Assembly: GCA_029573155.1 (NCBI GenBank)
Contig: JAKQHE010000116.1
Coordinates: forward strand, 1-42,335
Reading direction: 5' to 3'
Source: a bacterium
Lineage (GTDB): Bacteria > UBP6 > UBA1177 > JAKLFG01
DNA: 42,335 bases
Below are positions 27,348 to 37,245 of this stretch, in pieces. The position numbers and the translations under genes were made by a program. Under the pieces are notes generated by a model, which made no database searches, was not told where the DNA came from, and saw only the letters and a list, made by a program, of their open reading frames with translations. Position 1 is the first letter of the stretch, and every line of letters starts with the position of its first letter.

Positions 27348-29429
27348 CTACTCCCGTTCACCATAATCGTAGCATTCGCCGTTGCCGCCGCCGAACTCAT
27401 CATCGAACGGCGTCACGGCGCTCACCCATGTTTCATAGATAGCATGGTCCCATATGGTAACATTGCGACACTGGGCCGAACGGAACCGACAGACTTTCTC
27501 GTGGGTCGTCGGGACATCGTGGACGACCGCGTCCCCCAGCCAATCCGGTGTCGAAGGGACAAGGGTGCCGTCCCAAGTGAAGGTCCCGATGACGATCCAC
27601 TCGTAGGGACGGATGACGAACTCGGCCCGGCTCAGCACTTTATCATCCTGCGTACCGGCCCGCGGCGCCAACTTGCCGTCCACGAATATCTCAACCTTCG
27701 CATGGACATTGTATTCCGCCCCACCGTCTTGGCACGGAGCATCATCATAACCCGGCTGAAGGCTTTGGCAGTGGTTGTATTGCACCATCACCAGATACTC
27801 GTCGTCAAAAGGGGTCACATCGAGAACCCCGTCCTTACCGTGCACGCCGGTGCTGTTATTCTTTTGATCGATCACCGACCCGAGGTTTATTATTTCAGGA
27901 TTTGCGTAGTTACCGCCACCCCATCGGTTGTCAAGGTCGTATACGGCATGCCAGCCGATCGTCTTGAACTCGCCGTTGCAGTCGGTGAAAAGATATTCGC
28001 CATTCAGCCCCAGATCGTCCCAGTGGCAGTCGTCATGGGTCGGCGTGTCTATCGGGAGGCCGGGGCGCGACATGACGGTGCACATGAGTCCATCGGCGCC
28101 GACCTCGTTCCCGCAAGCGTCCATGCCTTTTTTCTTGATAAGGTGAAGGTCGAGATCGACCGCCACCCCTTCCGGTCGATCGAGTTCGGCGCGGGTCTTC
28201 AATCCCTCCTTCCATGTCAACTGCACCATGACGCGGGCCGCCGAGATGATATTGGGAGTGTCTATCTTTTCGACGATATCGCTTTCCAACTGGGTCTGCT
28301 TGTCTATCGTCATCGCCTGTATACTTACCTTGTAGTATTTGCCCTCGGGTGTCGGGGTGATCATGTGCCCCTTGAACGAGGCGAGCGTCGGATCGAATTC
28401 TCCGCAGGCAGGATACCATGTGCCTTCGCCACCGCCCGGTATGTTACCGAAACCGATACGGGTCTCGGGCGCGAGAGGCGTCGGCGTCTCTATCATCTCC
28501 CAGCGATAGGCGATGCAATAGCGATCCTTCCAGTCCTTCCAGTCGGCTAGGCAACATTTTTCCTTGAACTCGGCCGCTGTTATCGTTTCATCGCTCACGA
28601 CCGTATCGGAAATGATCTTGCCGCAGGTCATCTCATCGGCGCCCTCTTTTCGCGGACAGGAGAGGTTGACCTCCATATTGACCCAGTCCTTGATGACCCG
28701 GTGGTCCTTGTAACCGCCGATCGGGCTCGAATATTCCAGGCCGATGAACGGTTTGGGAGGTGTCTGGGGAGAACGATAAATGGGAATGCGGAACGAGTTA
28801 CCCTGCGTGCAGGTGGCGCTTTCGATCGGATTCGCATAATCGTTCACGCACAATTCGACATAATAGGTCCCATCGCTTTTGAGTTTGTCAACGGCCAACG
28901 CCGCATACTGCTCCGTCGTCAATCCACGATAAGTCACCCGGATGGTCAGCGCGGTATTGTGATTCGCGGCATCGAAACCTTTCTTGCATTTCCCCTCCGA
29001 GTCAAGAGGACACAGCGGCGCGACGATAGCGGTCCCGTCGGGATAACGGTTCTCAAAATGATTCTCCTCGACAGGCATGAACCCCGCGACCACCGTACCG
29101 TGCGCATCGCTGACCGTGGATCGTTCTATCGAAAAAAGGGCCGAACGAAGCGCATCCGACAGCACCGTACCCTCCGGAGACAGGAAGTTGATGCTATAAA
29201 TGCGAAGCGCCGCTCCTTTCCCGGTGTTTCGGATAACAAAATCACGCCGCATGAAAGGGAGATCGGTGCCATCCCCCGCCGTATAGTGACCATCGGCCGC
29301 CGCCTCGCTGACCACCGGTCCTACATGCCAACTGGCCGGCTCCGCCACGGTCAGAGGCGGAGATGTTACCTCCTTGCATCCATACAGGCAGAGAAACATG
29401 ACCGACACCGTGACAAGGAAGTTCTTCAT
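27348..29429 (-). CDS. Lipoprotein, paralogue A, with YfaP-like DLDLHL domain
   Basis: MKNFLVTVSVMFLCLYGCKE lipobox; VAVDLDLHLIKKKGMDACGNEVGADG...DLDNRWGGGNYANPEIINLG; C-term GNGECYDYGERE. Confidence 0.8.
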   Translation of the reverse strand: MKNFLVTVSVMFLCLYGCKEVTSPPLTVAEPASWHVGPVVSEAAADGHYTAGDGTDLPFMRRDFVIRNTGKGAALRIYSINFLSPEGTVLSDALRSALFSIERSTVSDAHGTVVAGFMPVEENHFENRYPDGTAIVAPLCPLDSEGKCKKGFDAANHNTALTIRVTYRGLTTEQYAALAVDKLKSDGTYYVELCVNDYANPIESATCTQGNSFRIPIYRSPQTPPKPFIGLEYSSPIGGYKDHRVIKDWVNMEVNLSCPRKEGADEMTCGKIISDTVVSDETITAAEFKEKCCLADWKDWKDRYCIAYRWEMIETPTPLAPETRIGFGNIPGGGEGTWYPACGEFDPTLASFKGHMITPTPEGKYYKVSIQAMTIDKQTQLESDIVEKIDTPNIISAARVMVQLTWKEGLKTRAELDRPEGVAVDLDLHLIKKKGMDACGNEVGADGLMCTVMSRPGLPIDTPTHDDCHWDDLGLNGEYLFTDCNGEFKTIGWHAVYDLDNRWGGGNYANPEIINLGSVIDQKNNSTGVHGKDGVLDVTPFDDEYLVMVQYNHCQSLQPGYDDAPCQDGGAEYNVHAKVEIFVDGKLAPRAGTQDDKVLSRAEFVIRPYEWIVIGTFTWDGTLVPSTPDWLGDAVVHDVPTTHEKVCRFRSAQCRNVTIWDHAIYETWVSAVTPFDDEFGGGNGECYDYGERE

Positions 29430-29441
29430 CGTATCTTACCG

Positions 29442-30497
29442 TTACTCCCGTTCACCATAATCGTAGCATTCGCCGTCGCCGCTGGCGAAAAAGTCTTGCG
29501 GAACATCCGGCGCGGTCACCCACTCTTCATAAGCGGCCACATCCCATATCGGGAGATCACGACAACGGTTCGAGTTGAACCGACAGACCTTTTCATGACT
29601 TACGGGAACATCGCGGACGATCGCGTCGCCCGGCCATCCGGAAACGGCCGATACGAGAGGGCCGTCCCAGATGAAGGCACCGATGACGATCCACTCGTCC
29701 GGACGGATGACGAACTCGGTCCGGCTCAGCGACTTATCGTCCTGCGTGCCGGCCTGCGGCGCCACCTTATCATCCACGAATATCTCGACCTTCGCGTGAA
29801 CATTGTAATAAGCCCCTCCTTCTTTACATCTCTCCTGCGGCCCGTCCCACGGTTCCGTCAGGTCCCGACAGTTGTTGTAGTTCACCACTATCAGATACTC
29901 GTCGTTGAACGGGTGCACATCGGGGAATCCGTCCTTCGGCTCCTCGTCGGCTATCGGGCCGAGGATCACGACCTCCGGGTCCGCGTAGTCGTCGCCACCC
30001 CAGCGGTTGTCGAGAACGAACGCCGCGTGCCACGCGATCGTTCTACACTCTCCTTCGCATCCGCTACAGTCGTAATACACTGCGTTTTCCCCGACATCAT
30101 GCCAATAACAATCATCATGGGTAGAGGATTCTATGGTCGTTCCGGCAGGCGTCATCATCACCGTACACATCCTGCCGTCGGCGCCGACCTCGTTCCCGCA
30201 GGCGTCCATCCCCTTCTTCTTGATGAGGTGCAGGTCGAGATCTACCGCCACCCCTTCCGGTCGATCGAGTTCGGCGCGGGCCTTCAATCCCTCCTTCCAT
30301 GTCAACTGCACCATGACGCGAGCCGGCGGCACCTTAACGACATCCTCATCGACGACGATCGCCGCATCATCTTCCGCTTCCGTATCGGGTCCGACATCGG
30401 ATCCGGCATCGCTTTCGACATCGGTCGGCATCTCGATCGTGTTCCCGCAGGAGACGCACAACAACAGGACCGCAAAAGTGATGAACATCTGTTTCAA
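29442..30497 (-). CDS. Lipoprotein, paralogue B, shorter tandem copy (likely TTG start)
   Basis: MKQMFITFAVLLLCVSCGN; Asp/Glu-rich linker; same DLDLHL domain and C-term GDGECYDYGERE. Confidence 0.78.
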   Translation of the reverse strand: MKQMFITFAVLLLCVSCGNTIEMPTDVESDAGSDVGPDTEAEDDAAIVVDEDVVKVPPARVMVQLTWKEGLKARAELDRPEGVAVDLDLHLIKKKGMDACGNEVGADGRMCTVMMTPAGTTIESSTHDDCYWHDVGENAVYYDCSGCEGECRTIAWHAAFVLDNRWGGDDYADPEVVILGPIADEEPKDGFPDVHPFNDEYLIVVNYNNCRDLTEPWDGPQERCKEGGAYYNVHAKVEIFVDDKVAPQAGTQDDKSLSRTEFVIRPDEWIVIGAFIWDGPLVSAVSGWPGDAIVRDVPVSHEKVCRFNSNRCRDLPIWDVAAYEEWVTAPDVPQDFFASGDGECYDYGERE

Positions 30498-30631
30498 AAG
30501 GACCGCTCCCTTCCTGATACGGTAAAATCTATCGCAACTTGAAAAGCAAGTCAACCGCTTTCTTTCATTAAATTTATATTGCCAAAACGGCCACCCCGTT
30601 TATACTGCGCACCGCACCGACGGAGGATCCG

Positions 30632-31471
30632 ATGAAGGACATACAGAACCAGCGCGACGATCGCGGACTGCCGGTCGACATGGTCGGTGTCTCGGCCATC
30701 CGCTACCCGATAACGGTCAAGGACAAACTGCGCGGCATGCAGGAGACGGTCGCGGCGGTATCGATGAGCGTCGAACTGCTCCCCGAATTCAAGGGGACCC
30801 ACATGAGCCGCTTTATCGAGATACTCAACCGCTACCGTGGCGAGATCACGATGGGCAACATCCGCGACATCCTCAAGGAGACCCGCGAGAGTCTCGGATC
30901 GCCCAAGGCGATGATGTCGCTCGAGTTCCCCTACTTCATCGAGAAGAAATCGCCCGTTTCCGAGGCGCGGTCGCTTTTCCCGGTCGATGTCCTGTTCGAC
31001 GGCTACGGCGACGGGAACGGCACCAGTTTCATCCTCGGTATCCGCGTGCCGGTCACGACGCTCTGCCCCTGTTCGCAGGAGATCAGCGAGTTCGGCGCGC
31101 ATAATCAGCGATCCTACATCACCGCCTACCTCTCGTTCGATCATTTCATCTGGCTTGAGGACATCGTGGACAGACTCGAGGACTGCGCGAGTTCCGAGAT
31201 ATATCCGCTCCTCAAGCGGCCCGACGAGAAATATGTCACCGAAAAGGCTTTCACCCGCCCCCGTTTCGCCGAGGACATCGTGCGCGGCGCGGCCGAACTA
31301 CTGCTCGCCGAACCGCATATCCACTGGTTCATGGCCGAAGCGACCCACCTCGAGAGCATCCACACCCACAACGCCTACGCCCGCATCGAACGGTTCCGCG
31401 ACAAGCGGCCGATCCTTACGGCGCATCTGCAGGTTTTCAAGGGATTCAGACAGCGGACCGGAACCTATTAG
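30632..31471 (+). CDS. folE2: GTP cyclohydrolase FolE2
   Basis: VGVSAIRYPI, VTTLCPCSQEISEFGAHNQRSYITAYL, VEATHLESIHTHNAYA-like C-term. Confidence 0.95.
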   Translation: MKDIQNQRDDRGLPVDMVGVSAIRYPITVKDKLRGMQETVAAVSMSVELLPEFKGTHMSRFIEILNRYRGEITMGNIRDILKETRESLGSPKAMMSLEFPYFIEKKSPVSEARSLFPVDVLFDGYGDGNGTSFILGIRVPVTTLCPCSQEISEFGAHNQRSYITAYLSFDHFIWLEDIVDRLEDCASSEIYPLLKRPDEKYVTEKAFTRPRFAEDIVRGAAELLLAEPHIHWFMAEATHLESIHTHNAYARIERFRDKRPILTAHLQVFKGFRQRTGTY

Positions 31472-31474
31472 TTT

Positions 31475-33931
31475 TTACCGAACGCACCGTACCGCGCCCG
31501 AAAGGGTCTTCACCTGCGAACCGGTCGAGCCACCGCTCGTGAGATAGTAGGCGGCGGTCGGCGCATCGGGACGCGAGGTCGAGGACCAGAAAGCGTAGGA
31601 AGAGAATCCGGGGAAATCGGCCGGCGGCGTCGCCCAGGTACGGTCGTAGGTGGTCCCCAGTTCGTTGATGCTGGGAAGACGCCAGTCGGTGTAGCCGGCG
31701 AACTCGCCCGTCTCGCAATACGCAAGCGCCTCGGTCCAATCGGACACCGGCACCACATCGCTGTACCAGTAGTCGCCGGTCCACATGAGACCGGTCTGGT
31801 CGTCGAGATACACCTCGTCGCCGCCGCGCCACTCATGCGTGAAGGTCTTGGTATCCGTCGGGAAGAAGGTCCCCCGCACGCAGATCGCCTTGTACTGCGA
31901 GGTCTTGGGGGCCGGCTGACTGGTACCTATCGCGAAGTAGGTCGCCCACGCGCTCATCGTCGGGTTGGCCACATTCTCGGTCGAACTCCAGAAATACTCG
32001 GCGTCGAACATCGTGAAAACGCCTTCCGGCACCATCGGAACGATGCCGCTGTACTCGATGATGCTCTCGAGTTCCTTGTCGGTCGGCAGGCGCCAGTCGC
32101 TGTAACCGCCCGACATCGAGTTCTCGCAATAGGTCACCGCCTGAGCCCAAGTGCAGTACATCTCGCTGTTGCAGTCGCTGTACAACTGCGGGACCATCTG
32201 GTGCCACTGCAGGCCGGTGTAGTCATCCCCCACCACATCGGTGACCACCATGGAGATGTACTTTCCCGAACCGCCGTACTGTGCATCCTGCCCAAAGAAA
32301 TCGGCTCCCGGAGCGGGGCACCCGGCCCCCATCTCCGCGCTGTTGTCGTAGCACTGTCCCTGCGCCGTGTCGGGCACATAATTGCCTTTGAAATAGCACA
32401 GGTTGAAATCGGCGCCCGAGAGATAGTCGGGGTAGCCCTCACAGTCGGCGCTCATCTTGCAGTAATTCTCATCGTATCCGTCGCAGGTAGCGATGCAGGG
32501 CGCCATACCGAACATGTAGATGCCGTTGATCTCGGGGCAGGCCTTCATCCCGCCGTCACAGGTCTCGGGGGTAGGAGTGGTATCGAGGATGCCGTTGCCG
32601 CAGGTGGGGATGACGACCTCATCGTCGTCGGGCGCTATCAGATCATCCTCTCCCACTATCATATCGTCGTCGGGAAGCGGCGTGTCATCATAGACCGGAC
32701 GGACGCCGCCGGTGAGGGCACGCGGCGCCAGCGGCGCATCGCCGGTGATGTCGACATCGAGCAGGCCGCTGTCGGTATGGAGCGTGAAGACCGCCACCAT
32801 GTTGCCGAACTGCTGCTGTTCCGACTGATCCCAGTAGGAATACCCGCCGGTGTAGGTGTGCTCCGTGAAGGAGCCGCCGGGTTGAGACATGTAGAACTCG
32901 CTGTAGTCATTGAAACTCATGTCGAGCATATATTCCTGCTCTTCCTCATTCCACATGATACTGATGTGACTCAGGCCACCGTCAAAATCCCACTCGCCCA
33001 GCAGATCCTGCGGGTCGAGTACCACAAGTTCGTCGGGCAGAAGAGCGTCCTCATCGGTCGGGTCGACCTCCTTCGTCTCGTTGTCGGTCGGGCCGGCATC
33101 GTCGGACACCGGATCCTCTTCGGTGTGTATCGCATCGTCGTCGTTATCATCGTACAGGCCGCAAGCCGCGACCTCGGTGGCGCACTTCTCATCCGAACAG
33201 GTCTTGCACTCCTCCTGCGTATCGGCCGACATACAGAATTCGCCACACTGCTCCTCGCCGCAGGAACGGAGCGCATCGAACTGCGCCTGCGCCTCGGCGG
33301 TGCCTTGTTCGCGACAGGCCGAAGCACACTCAAGATCCATACCGCACGGGAACGCGCAGTTTATCAGTTCCACGCAACTCTTGTCGCCCGTCACACCAAC
33401 GACATAGACCGCGAAGTTCGAGAAGTGACCGACCTGCGACATGATGGGATCGCCCGCCATGATCGGGTCGCCCGCCATGATCGGATCGCCCGCCATGATC
33501 GGATCGCCCGCCGCCGCCGCGCCGACCGCGCCGGTGCCGTTGCTGTACCCGGCTGAATGCCACCCGCCGTCCCGCTCCACCGCGACGACCGCCACCGGCC
33601 CCGCCTCCTTGGCGGCGTCGATCTTGATGGTCATCGTGACCTCTTTCTTGAACACCAGCCCCTCGGGGCCGAACTTCCAGACCGCACTGGAGAGTTTGCC
33701 GCTCTCGGGGCGCCCATCCTTCGAGAGTTTTTCTATCGTTATCTCGGTGTCCTTGTCGAGCGCGTCGGCCGGTATGTCGACCGATGCCTCCCCGTCCTTA
33801 CTCTCGACGGTGCCGCCCTCCGAGGCCTTTATCGTCTTTTTCACCACATCGTCGGTCTTCTTCGCGCCGTCGCATCCGACCGCGAACGGCAGAGCGGCGC
33901 ACAGCATAAGTACCCAGAACATCTGTTTCAT
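31475..33931 (-). CDS. Lipoprotein with ZU5-like domain, Cys-rich segment and two DUF1566 domains
   Basis: AVGCDGAKK lipobox; GGTVESKDGEASVDIPADALDKDTEITIEKL; SDWRLPTDKELESIIEYS and TDWRLPSINELGTTYD with YFWSSTE/AFWSSTS. Confidence 0.85.
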   Translation of the reverse strand: MKQMFWVLMLCAALPFAVGCDGAKKTDDVVKKTIKASEGGTVESKDGEASVDIPADALDKDTEITIEKLSKDGRPESGKLSSAVWKFGPEGLVFKKEVTMTIKIDAAKEAGPVAVVAVERDGGWHSAGYSNGTGAVGAAAAGDPIMAGDPIMAGDPIMAGDPIMSQVGHFSNFAVYVVGVTGDKSCVELINCAFPCGMDLECASACREQGTAEAQAQFDALRSCGEEQCGEFCMSADTQEECKTCSDEKCATEVAACGLYDDNDDDAIHTEEDPVSDDAGPTDNETKEVDPTDEDALLPDELVVLDPQDLLGEWDFDGGLSHISIMWNEEEQEYMLDMSFNDYSEFYMSQPGGSFTEHTYTGGYSYWDQSEQQQFGNMVAVFTLHTDSGLLDVDITGDAPLAPRALTGGVRPVYDDTPLPDDDMIVGEDDLIAPDDDEVVIPTCGNGILDTTPTPETCDGGMKACPEINGIYMFGMAPCIATCDGYDENYCKMSADCEGYPDYLSGADFNLCYFKGNYVPDTAQGQCYDNSAEMGAGCPAPGADFFGQDAQYGGSGKYISMVVTDVVGDDYTGLQWHQMVPQLYSDCNSEMYCTWAQAVTYCENSMSGGYSDWRLPTDKELESIIEYSGIVPMVPEGVFTMFDAEYFWSSTENVANPTMSAWATYFAIGTSQPAPKTSQYKAICVRGTFFPTDTKTFTHEWRGGDEVYLDDQTGLMWTGDYWYSDVVPVSDWTEALAYCETGEFAGYTDWRLPSINELGTTYDRTWATPPADFPGFSSYAFWSSTSRPDAPTAAYYLTSGGSTGSQVKTLSGAVRCVR
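33441..33512. repeat. 18-bp tandem repeat, 4 units, coding for (AGDPIM)4
   Basis: ATGAT(C/G)GG(A/G)TCGCCCGCC repeated four times with a few mismatches. Confidence 0.95.
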
Positions 33932-34131
33932 CGACTCCTCCTTTTCTTGTTTCCACAGAACAAAGGCCGAACGCCGCGATGATACCAAGCGGTGGCGCGA
34001 AAAGCAACGAAAAGATGCGGAACATCGCCCTTTATTCAGCCAAAAACGGGCGGGCGGCGATATCGTGCTTGATTTTAAGGCCAAACCCCGTATGATGCTT
34101 CGGGTATGTTGTCTGAAAGAGGGAGACGCGT

Positions 34132-34425
34132 ATGTACAAGTGCTTCAACTGCAACAAGGCGCTCGATGAACTCGACGATATCCGCGGCAAGGTCGGTCGG
34201 CAGGACACCTGCCCCCACTGTTACGCCGACCTCCACTGCTGTATGAACTGCCGGTTCCACGAACCGGGCTACCCGAACGAGTGCCGCGAGACCTCGACCG
34301 CCTTCATCCGCGAACGGGACAAGCAGAATTTCTGCGCCGCGTTCGAATTCAAGCACGCCGAGGAGGGTGATGACAACGAGGAACTCGACGCAAAGGCGAA
34401 ACTCAACAGCCTGTTCAAATTGTAG
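34132..34425 (+). CDS. Small zinc-ribbon protein
   Basis: MYKCFNCNKALDEL...CPHCYADLHCCMNCRFHEPGYPNECRE; several CxxC pairs. Confidence 0.75.
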   Translation: MYKCFNCNKALDELDDIRGKVGRQDTCPHCYADLHCCMNCRFHEPGYPNECRETSTAFIRERDKQNFCAAFEFKHAEEGDDNEELDAKAKLNSLFKL

Positions 34426-34461
34426 CGTTTCGACCGCGATAACGGGGGAAGGGAGCCGGTC

Positions 34462-35187
34462 ATGACAAAGCGTTTTTACAAACTCATGTGCTTCGCGACG
34501 GCGGCAATGATGTCCATCATCGGGTGCAATAAGACCACTTCCGGCGACAATGACCAGTATCAGGAAAATGAATTTAAGGACACCCTCTACGGCTGCGAAT
34601 CAATCTACTACGACGAGGCGGATGTCGACCAGCCAAATATCCCCGACATCGATGAAGACCACTATTACTCCGACACGGTGTACGGTGACCCCGGCGTCGA
34701 CTTTGACGACTCGGTCGACAACGATGCGAATGTCGACGAAGATGTCGATGATCATTCTGTTATCACTCCTGATGTAGACGAACCCGATGTGCAAGGCGAC
34801 GAGTACGCATGCCCCTATGCGACCTTCCATGTTGACGGCAAGGCCGCCAATACCAATGGCGATCCCATTCGCGGTGTCAAAGTGACAGCGCAATATCATT
34901 TCTCTTCGTACCCAAAGACAACGGCCACTAAAAGTGATGGCTCCTTTTTGATCGAATCCGAAGAGTGGACGTCTTTCAGCGATACGGAATATGTCCTCCT
35001 TAATTTCGAGGACATTGATGGGGAACTTAATGGCGGGCTGTATGTCACCCAAGAACTGAACATTCAACTGGATCATCTAGCGGGTTCCGGAGGATGGGAT
35101 TGGGGCACCTACGAAAAAAAGAACCTCTTTGTCACGCTCTACAGAGTCGGCGAGACCGATGACGATACACTTCTTTCCGACGACTGA
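34462..35187 (+). CDS. Putative rSAM-associated lipoprotein 1
   Basis: MTKRFYKLMCFATAAMMSIIGCNK; LYGCESIYY and VYGDPGVDF; YACPYATFHVDGKAANTNGDPIRGVKV; tail TDDDTLLSDD. Confidence 0.78.
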   Translation: MTKRFYKLMCFATAAMMSIIGCNKTTSGDNDQYQENEFKDTLYGCESIYYDEADVDQPNIPDIDEDHYYSDTVYGDPGVDFDDSVDNDANVDEDVDDHSVITPDVDEPDVQGDEYACPYATFHVDGKAANTNGDPIRGVKVTAQYHFSSYPKTTATKSDGSFLIESEEWTSFSDTEYVLLNFEDIDGELNGGLYVTQELNIQLDHLAGSGGWDWGTYEKKNLFVTLYRVGETDDDTLLSDD

Positions 35188-35280
35188 AACATACCAGAAA
35201 AACTGGAAAAATCGACGCGATAGGATAAGGTTGTCCTGTTCTTGCCACTAAAAGGGCGCTCATCGGAAAGGGAGCCGGTC

Positions 35281-35646
35281 ATGACTAAGCGTTTTTACAA
35301 ACTCATGTGCTTCGCGACGGCGGCGGCGATGTCCATCATCGGTTGCGGTCCCGAGGACGATCCGACGGTCGAATACGGTGCGCCGACTGATCTGGATCAG
35401 TACCAGACCGACAACGACGAATACACCGACGCGACCAAATACGGCGTCCTTGATGCCGATTATGCCCCGACCGACGATATGCTCCCCGATGCCGACGAAC
35501 CGCTGGTCATCCCCGACGAACCGGCGATGGAATACGGCCCGGTGCAAACCGACTATGACGATCTCAAAAGCGATGCTATCATCGAACAGCCCGACGAGAT
35601 GACCACCGACTACGGCCCGATATCGCGGCCCTTCGTCAAGAAATGA
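35281..35646 (+). CDS. Putative rSAM-associated lipoprotein 2, short, multi-motif
   Basis: MTKRFYKLMCFATAAAMSIIGCGPED; EYGAPTDLD, KYGVLDADY, EYGPVQTDY, DYGPISRPF; stop overlaps rSAM start. Confidence 0.75.
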   Translation: MTKRFYKLMCFATAAAMSIIGCGPEDDPTVEYGAPTDLDQYQTDNDEYTDATKYGVLDADYAPTDDMLPDADEPLVIPDEPAMEYGPVQTDYDDLKSDAIIEQPDEMTTDYGPISRPFVKK

Positions 35647-36740
35647 GTATCAAACGCGTCGCCAAACGGGCGCTCCTGCCGCTCAAACAGCATTACGAGC
35701 GCCGTCTCCACGAACTGCGCTACATCTTCTTCGAACTGACCCACCGCTGTAACCTCGCCTGCATCCACTGCGGCAGTGACTGCCAGAAGAACGACACCAT
35801 CCCCGACCTGCCGACGGAGAAGATACTCGAGACGCTCGACGGCATCAAGACCAAGTACGATAGCCACAAGGTGATGATCGTCCTGTCGGGCGGCGAGCCG
35901 ACGATCTACCCCGGCGTCTGGGATCTCGGCAAGGAGATCATCAAGCGCGAATTCCCGTGGGGGATGGTGACGAACGGCTTTGCGTGGGACGCCGACATGA
36001 TAAAAAAGGCGAAAGAGGCGCGGATGCATTCGGTCACCGTGTCGCTCGACGGCCTTGAAGAGACCCACAACTGGCTGCGCGGCGACAAAAAATCGTTCCG
36101 CAAGGCGCTCCACGCGATAGAACTGCTCCTCAACGACCCCTTCTACCGCGTGATGGATGTCATCACCTGCGTCAACAAACGGAATATCGGCGAACTCGAC
36201 AAGATATACGACCTTGTGAAGTCGATGGGACTCAAGCGGTGGCGTTTCTTCACCATCTCCCCCATCGGCCGCGCGGTGCAGACTCCCGATCTCTTCCTCG
36301 ACAAGGAGCAGTTCCATTACCTCATGCAGAAGATACTCGCCTACCGCCGCCGGCCCGGGATGAAGGTCACCTACTCCGAATCGGGCTATCTGGGCTGTTA
36401 CGAACACCGCGTCCGCGGCCACGACTGGTTCTGCCGCGCCGGGGTGAATGTCGCCGGCATCATGGTCAACGGCGACATACTCGCCTGCCCCAATATCGAC
36501 CGCCGTTTCAAACAGGGGAATGTCTTCGAACAGCCGTTCATCGATGTCTGGGAGCACGGCTACAAAGAGTTCCGCGACCGGAAATGGATGCGGACCGGCG
36601 ACTGCGTGAAGTGCTCCGAATGGCGTTTGTGTCAGGGAAATCCTATGCACCTGTGGGATCTGGACGCCAACCAGACGAAGCTCTGCCATCTGAAGCAGTT
36701 CGAACTCGACAAGCCGCTCCGCGGACCCGACCTCGACTAG
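35643..36740 (+). CDS. Radical SAM/SPASM enzyme of the rSAM/lipoprotein-system type
   Basis: ELTHRCNLACIHCGSDC; LSGGEPTIYPG; GMVTNGFAWD; VSLDGLEETHNWLRG; SGYLGCYEHRVRGHDWFCRAGVNVAGIMVNGDILACPNIDRRFKQGNVFE; CVKCSEWRLCQGNPMHLWD. Confidence 0.92.
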   Translation: MSIKRVAKRALLPLKQHYERRLHELRYIFFELTHRCNLACIHCGSDCQKNDTIPDLPTEKILETLDGIKTKYDSHKVMIVLSGGEPTIYPGVWDLGKEIIKREFPWGMVTNGFAWDADMIKKAKEARMHSVTVSLDGLEETHNWLRGDKKSFRKALHAIELLLNDPFYRVMDVITCVNKRNIGELDKIYDLVKSMGLKRWRFFTISPIGRAVQTPDLFLDKEQFHYLMQKILAYRRRPGMKVTYSESGYLGCYEHRVRGHDWFCRAGVNVAGIMVNGDILACPNIDRRFKQGNVFEQPFIDVWEHGYKEFRDRKWMRTGDCVKCSEWRLCQGNPMHLWDLDANQTKLCHLKQFELDKPLRGPDLD

Positions 36741-37003
36741 CGTTCCAGATAGACCTCTTTGCGATGGCCGATGCGCACGACGAGTATCACGATGCGTTCA
36801 TCGTCTTTGGTGAAAACGACCCGATAGTCGGCCACCCGCAGACGGAAAAGCCCACTGCCGGTCAACCGTTTGATGTTCGGCGCCAGCGTCGCCGGATCGG
36901 CGCACAGGAGCTCCAGTTTCTCTTTAATGATGACCTGCACGGTGCGATCGAGTTTCGCCAGTTCTTTCGCCGCCGACCGTTTGAATGCGAGCCGGTAGGT
37001 CAC
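36737..37003 (-). CDS. RelE/ParE-family toxin (GTG start)
   Basis: MTYRLAFKRSAAKELAKLDRTVQVIIKEKLELL...LTGSGLFRLRVADYRVVFTKDDERIVILVVRIGHRKEVY. Confidence 0.9.
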   Translation of the reverse strand: MTYRLAFKRSAAKELAKLDRTVQVIIKEKLELLCADPATLAPNIKRLTGSGLFRLRVADYRVVFTKDDERIVILVVRIGHRKEVYLER

Positions 37004-37218
37004 AGACCCAATTCCTCCCAGACCTTTTCGGCGGGAACCACTTCATCCTTCTTGTCGGCGAGTCGTTTCTCGGCAAGACGCACATCGAGAAAGTCGAAGA
37101 AGTAAAGAAGCGATTTTTCGACCAGCCCGCTCCGCGTCGTCTCAAGTTCTTTTGCCACCGATTCCAGTTCGCGCAGTATCTCGGCATCCACCGTGAATGT
37201 CGCCCGTTCGCGTCCCAT
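37000..37218 (-). CDS. Ribbon-helix-helix antitoxin
   Basis: MGRERATFTVDAEILRELESVAKELETTRSGLVEKSLLYF; GTGA overlap with toxin start. Confidence 0.85.
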   Translation of the reverse strand: MGRERATFTVDAEILRELESVAKELETTRSGLVEKSLLYFFDFLDVRLAEKRLADKKDEVVPAEKVWEELGL

Positions 37219-37245
37219 GAGAACCTCCGTCACACAAAAGTGACC

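Noticed and set aside
27444-30542. 368-aa and 613-aa plus ORFs
   Set aside because: Antisense shadows of the two paralogous lipoproteins; low-complexity Arg/His/Val composition.
33441-33512. CRISPR-like array
   Set aside because: Units are contiguous, 18 bp, without spacers and in frame inside a CDS.
34132-34425. Zinc-ribbon ORF as part of the rSAM system
   Set aside because: No leader or motif link; only adjacency, and similar small zinc-ribbon proteins are widespread.
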